DNA from: Sinorhizobium medicae
GTDB lineage: Bacteria > Pseudomonadota > Alphaproteobacteria > Rhizobiales > Rhizobiaceae
Direction of reading: 5' to 3'
Length of the DNA: 64,000 bases
Assembly (NCBI RefSeq): GCF_007827695.1
Contig: NZ_VITA01000004.1
Location: 361,902-425,901 of the forward strand
Part shown: in pieces, positions 8,731 to 17,918 of the stretch
Numbering within the stretch: position 1 is the stretch's first letter
Layout of the letters: every line of letters begins with the position of its first letter
The notes under the pieces: model-generated
The model's database searches: none
Told to the model about the DNA's origin: nothing
Seen by the model: the letters and a program-made list of their open reading frames with translations, nothing else
Program-made: the position numbers and the translations under genes

Positions 8731-9035
8731 GAGTTCTGGTTGCCCGCCTTGTGGCGTGCCGCCGCACGCGGCTCCGCGAAATGCGCCTCTGCCTCGTGAT
8801 CTGGAACATCGGGTCGGGTATCGTTCAGCGCCTGCAGCACTTTAGCCCTGAACCAGGCGTCATGGGCCTCGCTGCCCGTCACCAGCTCGAGCGGCAGCAC
8901 GCCTTCATTGGCGGTTCGGGTGAGCAGGATCCGCACGACGTCGGAGACCGTCAGCCCCATGCTTTCGAGCACGGCGGATGCACGATCCCGGACTCCGGCA
9001 TTGATACGGGTCTGAACCAGAGCATTCGCGGCCAT
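8727..9035 (-). CDS. RelB/DinJ-type antitoxin
   Basis: A 102-residue protein with the ribbon-helix-helix start of RelB/DinJ antitoxins (ALVQTRINAGVRDRASAVLE, then GLTVSDVVRILLTR), which bind DNA as dimers, and a flexible C-terminal part that would wrap the toxin. It reads on the minus strand just before the ParE/RelE-like gene, and its stop TGA (8729-8727) overlaps the toxin's GTG, the usual coupled layout. The antitoxin frame looks intact while the toxin's N-terminus is scrambled, so the pair probably no longer works as a toxin-antitoxin module. Confidence 0.75.
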   Translation of the reverse strand: MAANALVQTRINAGVRDRASAVLESMGLTVSDVVRILLTRTANEGVLPLELVTGSEAHDAWFRAKVLQALNDTRPDVPDHEAEAHFAEPRAAARHKAGNQNS

Positions 9036-9145
9036 TATCGCCTCCTTTCATCGATCTAAATGTAATGCAATGAATGCTCAATGCCAGTCTTCTACAGGCC
9101 GCAGATGCGGCACGCATGCCCGATGAAGGACGTAAAACACGGTTA

Positions 9146-9163
9146 CTTGTTGCGCTGCACAAG
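9146..9163. promoter_or_regulatory. TGC-rich motif upstream of phaZ, possible PHB-regulator site
   Basis: CTTGTTGCGCTGCACAAG has 5 bp inverted ends (CTTGT/ACAAG) around two TGC steps. TGC-rich elements of this sort are, from memory, recognised by PhaR/AniA regulators of PHB genes. It lies about 100 bp before phaZ. The match is by eye only. Confidence 0.3.
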
Positions 9164-9266
9164 AATGGTGCTAGTCTGGCAGCGATTGCGGAAATCACGA
9201 TGGACAACCGCAAGCGTCGGACTGGGAGCGGCGTTGTCTTTGATCTGAAACAAGGGGTACGCGCCC

Positions 9267-10541
9267 ATGTTCTACCAGTTTTACGAGTTGAACCATGCAA
9301 TGATGGCTCCGTGGCGCACTGCGGCTGACGCCATGCGGCTGGCCTTCAGCAATCCGATGAATCCGGTCTCGCATACGTATTTTGGCCGAGCCGCCGCCGC
9401 AGGGCTGGAGGTGTTCGAGCGCGCCACCCGCCGCTACGGAAAGCCGGAATTCGGATTACCGGAAACCGAGATCGACGGCCAGCCCGTGGCGGTGCGCGAA
9501 AGAATCGTCTGGCGTCAGCCGTTCTGCAACCTCATACACTTCGAACGCAGGCTCCCCAAGGACCGCGCTCCCGATCCCAAAGTGCTTATCGTCGCGCCGA
9601 TGTCCGGCCATTATGCCACGCTCCTGCGCGGAACCGTGGCGGCAATGCTGCCCCATTCCGACGTCTATATCACCGATTGGATCGATGCCCGAATGGTCCC
9701 GTTGAGCGAGGGAACCTTCGATCTCGACGACTATATCGACTACGTCATTCAGATGCTGCACTTTCTGGGACCGGATGCGCATGTGATCGGCGTGTGCCAG
9801 CCGGCCGTTCCGGTCCTGGCGGCCGTCGCGCTGATGGAGGCGGAGGATGATCCGCTAACGCCCTCGACGATGACACTGATGGGCGGTCCGATCGACACGC
9901 GCATCAACCCGACGGCGGTCAACCAGCTGGCGAAGGAGCGGCCGCTCGACTGGTTCCGCGACAATGTCCTCATGCCGGTGCCATGGCCTCAGCCCGGTTT
10001 CATGCGGCTGGTCTATCCGGGTTTCCTCCAGCTCTCCGGTTTCATGTCGATGAACCTCGACCGGCACTTGATGGCCCACAAGGAGTTCTTCGCTCATCTG
10101 GTGAAGAACGACGGGGATGCCGCCGACAAGCACCGCGAATTCTACGACGAGTATCTCGCGGTGATGGACCTCACCGCGGAGTTCTACCTGCAGACGGTGC
10201 AAGTCGTCTTCATGCAGCACGCGCTGCCTAAGGGCGAGATGATGCACCGGGGCAAGCGCGTCGATCCTGCGTCGATCCGCCGGGTGGCGCTGTTGACCGT
10301 CGAGGGTGAGAACGACGACATCTCCGGCCTCGGCCAGACCGAGGCAGCGCAGACGATCTGTAACAGCATTCCGGATCATATGCGGCAGCACTACATGCAG
10401 CCCGACGTCGGACATTATGGCGTGTTCAATGGATCGCGCTTCCGTCGCGAGATCGCACCGCGCATCGTGGCGTTCCAGCGGCAGCATTCGCGCCATGCGA
10501 AGCCGGTCAAACAGCTCATCAAGGGCGGCAAGTCGGCCTGA
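9267..10541 (+). CDS. phaZ: intracellular polyhydroxybutyrate depolymerase
   Basis: The 424-residue protein begins MFYQFYELNHAMMAPWR, as in intracellular PHB depolymerases. It has an alpha/beta-hydrolase core in which the nucleophile elbow carries Cys177 (GVCQPA) in place of the lipase-box serine, the hallmark of the PhaZ1 class. Conserved DVYITDWIDARMVP and GHYGVFNGSRFR segments flank it; the latter includes the catalytic histidine region. It degrades the carbon store in cytoplasmic granules. The gene stands alone with 231 bp upstream. An alternative frame starting at 9074 overlaps the start but has no family features and is not annotated. Confidence 0.92.
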   Translation: MFYQFYELNHAMMAPWRTAADAMRLAFSNPMNPVSHTYFGRAAAAGLEVFERATRRYGKPEFGLPETEIDGQPVAVRERIVWRQPFCNLIHFERRLPKDRAPDPKVLIVAPMSGHYATLLRGTVAAMLPHSDVYITDWIDARMVPLSEGTFDLDDYIDYVIQMLHFLGPDAHVIGVCQPAVPVLAAVALMEAEDDPLTPSTMTLMGGPIDTRINPTAVNQLAKERPLDWFRDNVLMPVPWPQPGFMRLVYPGFLQLSGFMSMNLDRHLMAHKEFFAHLVKNDGDAADKHREFYDEYLAVMDLTAEFYLQTVQVVFMQHALPKGEMMHRGKRVDPASIRRVALLTVEGENDDISGLGQTEAAQTICNSIPDHMRQHYMQPDVGHYGVFNGSRFRREIAPRIVAFQRQHSRHAKPVKQLIKGGKSA

Positions 10542-10731
10542 GGCGCCGGCGAAGACCTTTGATCTGCCGGGCAGACTATCTTTTCAAGGTGTTGTGCATT
10601 CGTTTTGACGCAGCAAAGTCAGGGGGTTGTCCGATTCCTCGATGCGATGTCTTGCGCATGGACGGTGGGTTTCCCACATCGTTTTCATCGGGCCGCGAAG
10701 GGCGGCCCACTGACTGCGAGGAATCCTGAAT

Positions 10732-11157
10732 ATGAACCAATCTGCACTGATCCGTCCGGACTGGACGCCTGCGACCATTGCATTGATGGTGCTGGGTTTC
10801 GTTGTGTTCTGGCCGCTGGGCCTGGCAATGCTTGCCTATATTCTCTTCGGCGACAAGCTGCGGGCCTTCAAGAAGGACGCCAACGAAGGAGTCGATCGCA
10901 TGTGTGCCGGCTTCAAGCGAACCAATTGGGGTCAACGGACACATCATCGCACCGGCAATGTCGCTTTCGACGACTGGCGGACTGCGGAACTATCCCGTCT
11001 CGACGAAGAGCGCCGCAAGCTTGACGAGATGCGCGAGGAATTCGACGGTTATGTGCGCGAGCTCCGCCGCGCAAAGGACCAGGAGGAATTCGACCGCTTC
11101 ATGCGCGAGCGCAAGAGCGGCCGCCCAGGTCCGGAAGCCGGCTTCGAATCGAGCTGA
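10732..11157 (+). CDS. DUF2852 membrane protein
   Basis: A 141-residue protein with one hydrophobic segment (about residues 17-42, ALMVLGFVVFWPLGLAMLAY) followed by a charged C-terminal half that should form a coiled coil (RLDEERRKLDEMREEFDGYV). This layout matches DUF2852, a family found widely in Rhizobiales and of unknown function. AGGAA precedes the ATG. It is an isolated gene between phaZ and the metalloprotease, with an inverted repeat after its stop. No function can be given. Confidence 0.75.
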   Translation: MNQSALIRPDWTPATIALMVLGFVVFWPLGLAMLAYILFGDKLRAFKKDANEGVDRMCAGFKRTNWGQRTHHRTGNVAFDDWRTAELSRLDEERRKLDEMREEFDGYVRELRRAKDQEEFDRFMRERKSGRPGPEAGFESS

Positions 11158-11202
11158 TCGATAAGTCGGAGGGGTGGAACCGCATGGCGCCATCCCGTCA
11201 TG

Positions 11203-11230
11203 ATCCGGCGTTTCATGTGAAACGCCGGAT
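11203..11230. repeat. perfect 13+13 bp inverted repeat
   Basis: ATCCGGCGTTTCA and TGAAACGCCGGAT are exact reverse complements separated by 2 bp. It lies 45 bp after the DUF2852 stop and 50 bp before the metalloprotease start. There is no T-run, so it is either a factor-assisted terminator or an operator-like site. Confidence 0.6.
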
Positions 11231-11279
11231 TGCCTATGTCTACCTGCCAACGTGCCCGCGAATCGGTTAAAACGGCCCC

Positions 11280-12035
11280 ATGTTCTCATCTCTCAAGCGG
11301 CGCCGTGTCAGAGGACCGTCACTTGATGTCGTTCGTGACATCGAGGTCGCCGGCAAGGTCCTTCCCCTGACCATTCGGGAAAATGCGCGCGCGACGCGGA
11401 TGACGCTTCGCATCGAGCCCGGTGGCAGGGCGCTGAAGCTCACCGTGCCGGAAGGTCTGCCGGAGCGTGAGGTCAGCGCCTTTCTCACCCGCCATCAGGG
11501 CTGGTTGATGACCAAGCTTGCCCGCTTTTCCGGCGAGAGCGAGATCGAGGATGGCGGCAGCATCCTCATCCGGGGCATTGCTCATCGCATCGAGAGGACC
11601 GGCCGCCTGCGCGGTTTGACCGAGGCGGTCGTCATCGACGACGAGGCAGTGCTGAAAGTAGGCGGCGCCGAGGAGCACCTGCGCCGGCGGATTGCCGATT
11701 ACCTGAAGAAGGAGGCGCGCGGCGAGCTCGAGCGTCTCGTCGCCATTTATACCGGCAGGTTGGGGCGCAAGGCGCGCTCCATCAGCCTGAAAGACACCCG
11801 AAGCCGCTGGGGGTCCTGTTCCGCCCAAGGCGATTTGAGCTTCTCCTGGCGTATCGCCATGGCGCCACCGAAGGTGATCTCCTATCTGGCGGCGCACGAA
11901 GTCGCCCATCTTCAGGAGATGAATCACGGGCCGGGCTTCTGGGCGCTGTGCGAAGGCCTTTGCCCTGAAACGAAAGACGCCAAGCACTGGCTGAAGCGCA
12001 ACGGCACCATGCTGCATGCGATCGATTTCAGCTAG
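11280..12035 (+). CDS. YgjP-like (DUF45) zinc metalloprotease
   Basis: A 251-residue protein of the YgjP/WLM (DUF45) metallopeptidase family. The zinc motif HEVAH lies at 206-210 with a third ligand at His216 (NHGPGFW). A conserved RSRWGSCSAQGDLSFSWR block precedes it, as in the rest of the family. Members are cytoplasmic, and their substrates are mostly unknown. It starts at ATG 11280. It is upstream of trpF with 156 bp between them and may share that transcription unit, though nothing suggests a functional link to tryptophan. Confidence 0.8.
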   Translation: MFSSLKRRRVRGPSLDVVRDIEVAGKVLPLTIRENARATRMTLRIEPGGRALKLTVPEGLPEREVSAFLTRHQGWLMTKLARFSGESEIEDGGSILIRGIAHRIERTGRLRGLTEAVVIDDEAVLKVGGAEEHLRRRIADYLKKEARGELERLVAIYTGRLGRKARSISLKDTRSRWGSCSAQGDLSFSWRIAMAPPKVISYLAAHEVAHLQEMNHGPGFWALCEGLCPETKDAKHWLKRNGTMLHAIDFS

Positions 12036-12191
12036 GTGAGGGCATCCTTGTGCCGCCAGGCGGACGAGGAGGCGCCCGCATGGTTCGTCGAAAAACGCCG
12101 GGTGCCCGCCGCCGCATTCTTCCTAACAATAGCCACGGCAACGCAACGGTTTTGCTCGACTCTGGCGGCATTTCATGCAAGGTCGCTTTCC

Positions 12192-12839
12192 ATGAAAACG
12201 GAAGTGAAGATTTGCGGCTTGAAGACGGCCGAGGCCCTGCAACGTGCCGTTGCGCTCGGTGCTTCCCACACGGGTTTTATCTTCTTTCCCAAGAGCCCAC
12301 GCAATATCGAGCCGGATGACGCCGGCCGTCTTGCCGAGCTCGCCCGAGGAAGGGCGAAGATCGTCGCGGTCACTGTCGATGCGGATAATGACGATCTCGA
12401 CGAAATCGTTTCGGCGCTTCATCCCGAGGTGCTGCAGCTTCATGGTTCTGAGAATCCGGAGCGCGTGCTTGCGATCAAGGCTCTTTACGGCCTTCCCGTC
12501 ATCAAGGCGCTCCCGATCCGCGAGGCTTCCGACCTGGAGCGGATCGCGCCCTATATCGGGATCGCCGATCGTTTTCTCCTGGATGCGAAGCCGCCGGCTG
12601 GTTCCGACCTGCCGGGTGGAAACGGGGTTTCTTTCGACTGGAGACTCCTCGACGCGCTTGACGCGAACGTCGATTACATGCTTTCCGGTGGATTGAATGC
12701 GAGCAATGTCGAAGACGCGCTTGCGCTGACCGGCGCGCGCGCCATCGATACCTCCTCCGGGGTCGAAAGCGCACCGGGCATCAAGGATCTGACGCTCATG
12801 GATGCGTTTTTCGAGGCGATTCGCCGAGCGGAAGCTTAA
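12192..12839 (+). CDS. trpF: phosphoribosylanthranilate isomerase
   Basis: The 215-residue TIM barrel begins VKICGLKTAEA, the family's first strand with its catalytic cysteine, and ends with the phosphate-binding loops MLSGGLNASNV and IDTSSGVES. The enzyme isomerises N-(5-phosphoribosyl)anthranilate to the carboxyphenylamino-deoxyribulose phosphate in tryptophan synthesis. The open frame extends up to 12036, but the upstream residues do not belong to the family, so I start at ATG 12192. trpB follows after 21 bp, in the usual rhizobial trpF-trpB-trpA order. Confidence 0.95.
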   Translation: MKTEVKICGLKTAEALQRAVALGASHTGFIFFPKSPRNIEPDDAGRLAELARGRAKIVAVTVDADNDDLDEIVSALHPEVLQLHGSENPERVLAIKALYGLPVIKALPIREASDLERIAPYIGIADRFLLDAKPPAGSDLPGGNGVSFDWRLLDALDANVDYMLSGGLNASNVEDALALTGARAIDTSSGVESAPGIKDLTLMDAFFEAIRRAEA

Positions 12840-12860
12840 GCCACGATCAGGGAGCAAGAC

Positions 12861-14081
<1,221 letters not shown>

Positions 14082-14086
14082 CGAAC

Positions 14087-14926
14087 ATGACCGCACGCAT
14101 GGAGCAAAGGTTCGCCGATGTGGCGGCTGAAGGGCGCCCGGTTCTCGTGACCTATTTCATGGGCGGCGACCCGGATTTCGACACGTCGCTCGCGATCATG
14201 AAGGCGCTGCAGCAGGCCGGCGCCGATATCATCGAACTCGGCGTCCCCTTTTCCGACCCGATGGCCGATGGACCGGCGATCCAGCTCGCCGGTCAGCGTG
14301 CGCTCAAGGCCGGGCAGACGCTTGCCAAGACGCTGGAGCTTGCCCGGCGTTTCCGGGCCGACGATCAGCGTACCCCCATCGTGCTGATGGGCTACTACAA
14401 TCCCATCTACATCTACGGCGTCGAGCGGTTTTTGACGGACGCGCTCGAGGCCGGCGTCGACGGCATGATCGTCGTCGACCTGCCGCCGGAAATGGACGAC
14501 GAACTCTGCATTCCGGCGCTCGCGAAGGGCATCAGCTTCATCCGCCTGGCTACACCGACGACGGATGACCGGCGTCTGCCCAAAGTCCTCGAAAATACGT
14601 CCGGTTTCGTGTATTACGTGTCGATGACCGGTATCACCGGCTCGGCGCTGCCGGATACGTCGCTGATTGCCGGTGCCGTGGCGCGCATCAAGGCACATAC
14701 CTCCTTGCCGGTCTGCGTCGGTTTCGGGGTGAAGACGGCGGATCATGCACGCGCCATTGGTGCAACCGCCGATGGCGTCGTCGTCGGCACGGCCATCGTC
14801 AATCAGATCGCGTCGAGTTTGACGGAAGAGGGCCGCGCAACGGAAGCGACGGTTCCGGGTGTCGAAGCGCTCGTCAGAGGGCTTGCGGCCGGCGTACGGG
14901 CGGCACGACTCGCCGCAGCCGAATAA
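14087..14926 (+). CDS. trpA: tryptophan synthase alpha chain
   Basis: A 279-residue TIM-barrel enzyme that cleaves indole-3-glycerol phosphate and channels indole to TrpB. The catalytic pair is visible: Glu50 in [11 protein letters not shown] and Asp61 in MADGP, corresponding to Glu49 and Asp60 of the enterobacterial protein. The phosphate loop region [12 protein letters not shown] is present. The gene follows trpB by 5 bp and precedes accD by 53 bp, so trpFBA-accD-folC is probably one transcription unit. Confidence 0.97.
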   Translation: MTARMEQRFADVAAEGRPVLVTYFMGGDPDFDTSLAIMKALQQAGADIIELGVPFSDPMADGPAIQLAGQRALKAGQTLAKTLELARRFRADDQRTPIVLMGYYNPIYIYGVERFLTDALEAGVDGMIVVDLPPEMDDELCIPALAKGISFIRLATPTTDDRRLPKVLENTSGFVYYVSMTGITGSALPDTSLIAGAVARIKAHTSLPVCVGFGVKTADHARAIGATADGVVVGTAIVNQIASSLTEEGRATEATVPGVEALVRGLAAGVRAARLAAAE

Positions 14927-14979
14927 TTGCCCATATTGACGCGCAAAAGCCGAAGGAAAATCTTCAGGAGAATGCTTAA

Positions 14980-15894
14980 TTGAACTGGATCACAAACTAC
15001 GTTCGGCCGAAGATCAATTCGATGCTCGGTCGCAGGGAAGTTCCGGAGAACCTCTGGATCAAGTGCCCTGAAACGGGCGAGATGGTGTTCCATCGCGATC
15101 TCGAAGAGAACAAATGGGTCATCCCGCAATCCGGTTTTCATATGAAGATGCCGGCGAAGGCCCGCCTTAAGGATCTCTTCGACGGCGGTATTTACGAGGC
15201 GTTTCCGCAGCCGAAGGTGGCGCAGGACCCGCTCAAGTTCCGCGATTCAAAGAAATACTCCGATCGCCTGCGCGACAGCCGTACCAAGACCGAGCTCGAG
15301 GACACGATCGTTGCCGGCCTCGGCCAGGTGCAGGGGATCAAGCTCGTCGCGGTCGCTCATGAGTTCAACTTCATAGGCGGATCACTCGGCATTGCCGCGG
15401 GCGAAGCGATCGTGAAGGCTTTCGAGCGGGCAATTGCCGAGAAGTGCCCGCTGGTCATGTTCCCGGCTTCTGGCGGCGCTCGCATGCAGGAAGGCATCCT
15501 GTCGCTGATGCAGCTGCCGCGCACGACCGTCGCGGTGAACATGCTCAAGGAGGCGGGTCTTCCCTATATCGTCGTCCTGACGAATCCGACCACCGGTGGC
15601 GTCACGGCGTCCTATGCGATGCTGGGTGATGTCCACCTGGCTGAGCCTGGCGCGGAGATCGGCTTCGCCGGAAAGCGGGTGATCGAGCAGACGCTGCGGG
15701 AAAAGCTCCCCGAGGGCTTCCAGACTTCCGAGTATCTGATGGAGCACGGCATGGTCGACATGGTCGTCAAACGCCACGATATCCCGGAGACGCTCGCCCG
15801 CGTGCTCAACATTCTCATGAAAAAGCCGGCCAAGGCGATCAAACGGGATACCGCTACCGAGCTTGCGCCGCTGCCCGTGGCCGCGAGCGCCTAG
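14980..15894 (+). CDS. accD: acetyl-CoA carboxylase carboxyltransferase subunit beta
   Basis: A 304-residue AccD that, with AccA, transfers the carboxyl group from biotin to acetyl-CoA. The carboxyltransferase core is clear ([48 protein letters not shown]). The N-terminal zinc ribbon is degenerate: only Cys29 of the four expected cysteines remains ([11 protein letters not shown]; then [11 protein letters not shown]). The start is a TTG at 14980 after CAGGAG; no better start exists. The stop TAG is part of TAGAGCACGCC, like several other gene ends in this window. Confidence 0.95.
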   Translation: MNWITNYVRPKINSMLGRREVPENLWIKCPETGEMVFHRDLEENKWVIPQSGFHMKMPAKARLKDLFDGGIYEAFPQPKVAQDPLKFRDSKKYSDRLRDSRTKTELEDTIVAGLGQVQGIKLVAVAHEFNFIGGSLGIAAGEAIVKAFERAIAEKCPLVMFPASGGARMQEGILSLMQLPRTTVAVNMLKEAGLPYIVVLTNPTTGGVTASYAMLGDVHLAEPGAEIGFAGKRVIEQTLREKLPEGFQTSEYLMEHGMVDMVVKRHDIPETLARVLNILMKKPAKAIKRDTATELAPLPVAASA

Positions 15895-15956
15895 AGCACG
15901 CCAGCAAACTGTGCACCGTTTCCGCCCTGGAGTGCTTGATTTAAAGTGTGAGATCC

Positions 15957-15980
15957 GGATGCGCGCCTGCGCGCGCATCC
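15957..15980. terminator. perfect hairpin after accD
   Basis: GGATGCGCGC and GCGCGCATCC pair perfectly across a 4-base loop, 63 bp after the accD stop. What follows is only mildly T-rich, so it may be an attenuating hairpin before folC rather than a full terminator. Confidence 0.4.
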
Positions 15981-16028
15981 CATCTGTCCTCATCCTGCTC
16001 CGGCGGGGTCGTTTTCGGGGCTACCATC

Positions 16029-17372
16029 ATGACGGCGACTGAGGTCAGCGAGGCGGCGCGGGAGATCGAGAAGCTTCTCGCCCTCCACCCGAAAGGATTC
16101 GACCTCTCGCTCGACAGGATCACGCGGCTGCTCGCCGCTCTCGGCAATCCACAAGAGCGCCTGCCCCCGGTCATTCACGTCGCGGGGACGAACGGCAAGG
16201 GCTCGGTCACGGCCTTCTGCCGTTCGATTCTGGAGGCTGCGGGCCTGAGCGTCCACGTTCACACATCGCCGCATCTGGTGAACTGGCACGAGCGCTACCG
16301 CCTGGGCGTCAAGGACGGCAAGGGCGCTTTGGTCAGCGACCCTGTGCTCGCAGACGCCGTGCGGCGCGTCGCAGAAGCGAATGGCGGCCAGAAGATTACC
16401 GTCTTTGAAATCCTGACCGCCGTCACTTTCCTTCTTTTCGCGGAGCATCCGGCCGATGTCGCGATCATAGAAGTCGGTCTCGGCGGCCGATATGACGCGA
16501 CCAATGTCATCGCTCGGCCGGCGGTCTCGGTGATCATGCCCATTTCGCTCGACCATCAGGCATATCTCGGCGATCGAGTCGAACTGATCGCTGCGGAAAA
16601 GGCCGGGATCATGAAGCGCGGCTGCCCGGTGGTGATCGGCCATCAGGAGGAAGAAAGCGCACGCGAGGTGCTGATCGAGACAGCCGAACGCCTTGGCTGC
16701 CCCACATCCGTGTACGGGCAGGATTTCATGGCGCATGAGGAGTTTGGCAGGCTGATCTTCCAGGACGAGAACGGCCTGGCCGATTTGCCGTTGCCCCGCC
16801 TGCCGGGCAGGCATCAATATGCCAATGCCGCTGCTGCCATCCGCGCCGTACGGGCAGCCGGCTTCGATGTTCCGGAGCCAGCGATCGAGAAGGGACTGGC
16901 CGGCGTCGAGTGGCCAGGGCGGCTGCAGCGTCTCGCGGGCGGCAGGCTTTCGCATTTCGGCCCGCCGGGCGCCGAGATCTGGATCGACGGCGGGCATAAT
17001 CCCGGTGCCGGCCATGTCATCGCCGAGGCGATGGCCACCTTCGAGGAGCGTGACCCGAGGCCGCTCTTTCTGATCATCGGGATGATCAACACCAAGGATC
17101 CGATCGGTTATTTCAAGGCTTTTCTCGACCTGACCGAACAGGTCTTCACCGTGCCTGTTCACGGTTCCGATGCAGGGCTGGACCCTCTGGCGCTCGCTGC
17201 GGACGCGGCCGCTGCCGGGCTCGAGGCCAATGCCGCTTCCTCGGTCGCCGAAGCGCTGGGCCAGATCGCCGAGCTCACGGACGAGGACCCGGTGCCACCG
17301 CGTGTGCTGATCGGCGGATCGCTCTATCTGGTGGGCGACGTGCTGGCGGAGAACGGTACGCCGCCGCGATAG
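16029..17372 (+). CDS. folC: dihydrofolate synthase / folylpolyglutamate synthase
   Basis: A 447-residue Mur-ligase-type enzyme that adds glutamate to dihydropteroate and to folates. The ATP-binding P-loop is AGTNGKGSVTAF; TSPHLVNWHERYR and the GLGGRYDATNV / ISLDHQAYLG metal-binding regions follow in normal order. The open frame extends upstream to 15948, but those residues do not match the family, so I start at ATG 16029 (MTATEVSEAAREIEKLLALH). It follows accD by 134 bp with a hairpin between and converges on trxA. Confidence 0.93.
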   Translation: MTATEVSEAAREIEKLLALHPKGFDLSLDRITRLLAALGNPQERLPPVIHVAGTNGKGSVTAFCRSILEAAGLSVHVHTSPHLVNWHERYRLGVKDGKGALVSDPVLADAVRRVAEANGGQKITVFEILTAVTFLLFAEHPADVAIIEVGLGGRYDATNVIARPAVSVIMPISLDHQAYLGDRVELIAAEKAGIMKRGCPVVIGHQEEESAREVLIETAERLGCPTSVYGQDFMAHEEFGRLIFQDENGLADLPLPRLPGRHQYANAAAAIRAVRAAGFDVPEPAIEKGLAGVEWPGRLQRLAGGRLSHFGPPGAEIWIDGGHNPGAGHVIAEAMATFEERDPRPLFLIIGMINTKDPIGYFKAFLDLTEQVFTVPVHGSDAGLDPLALAADAAAAGLEANAASSVAEALGQIAELTDEDPVPPRVLIGGSLYLVGDVLAENGTPPR

Positions 17373-17455
17373 GTTCTACCTGACAATCGCCCTCCCTCCG
17401 TTCACAGGAAGATATGCGGATGAGCGCGCCCTGGTCTTATCATGTGCGCCTGCCC

Positions 17456-17484
17456 GAAAGAAAAAGCCCGGCCAAGCCGGGCTT
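17456..17484 (-). terminator. intrinsic terminator of trxA
   Basis: On the minus strand, AAGCCCGGC and GCCGGGCTT form a 9 bp GC stem with a 3-base loop, followed by a T-rich run (17463 down to 17456). It lies 30 bp after the trxA stop. Confidence 0.85.
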
Positions 17485-17513
17485 CGTACGCCTGCGTTCA
17501 GGTTCCGGCGGGT

Positions 17514-17837
17514 TTAAGCTACCGCGTTCGAAATCCAGGAGCTGAGTGCCGTCTTAGGTGCGGCTCCGACCTTGATGTCGGCGACTTCGCCGCCCTTGAA
17601 CATGGCAAGCGTCGGAATCGAGCGTACGCCATACTGCGCCGCGAGCTCGGGGTTTTCGTCGATGTTGAGCTTGACGACCTTGACCTTGCCGGCAAGCTCG
17701 GTGGAGATTTCTTCGAGGCTGGGTGCAATCATCTTGCACGGCCCGCACCATTCTGCCCAGAAGTCGACGACGACCGGTTCGGCCGAGTTCAGAACTTCTT
17801 TCTGGAAATTGGAAGTATCGACTTTCACAGTAGCCAT
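17514..17837 (-). CDS. trxA: thioredoxin
   Basis: A standard 107-residue thioredoxin with the active site WCGPC (Cys31 and Cys34), the cis-proline region [11 protein letters not shown] and the buried acidic residue in VVVDFWAEW. It reduces cytoplasmic protein disulfides with electrons from thioredoxin reductase. It is transcribed on the minus strand, 81 bp after addA, and ends at a clear intrinsic terminator. Confidence 0.97.
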   Translation of the reverse strand: MATVKVDTSNFQKEVLNSAEPVVVDFWAEWCGPCKMIAPSLEEISTELAGKVKVVKLNIDENPELAAQYGVRSIPTLAMFKGGEVADIKVGAAPKTALSSWISNAVA

Positions 17838-17918
17838 CGGGTGCTCCTTCGGAATGGCAGTGTCCAGATGTTGTGTCTCATGTGAGGCATCGCCACTGGA
17901 TTTTCAATATCGGGTATC

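Noticed and set aside
9074..9328. 84-residue open frame overlapping the phaZ start
   Set aside because: No family resemblance, and it overlaps the well-supported phaZ N-terminus in another frame.
10690..10708. GGGCCGC/GCGGCCC hairpin between phaZ and the DUF2852 gene
   Set aside because: Seven-base GC stems are common in this composition, and no T-run follows, so I do not call a terminator.
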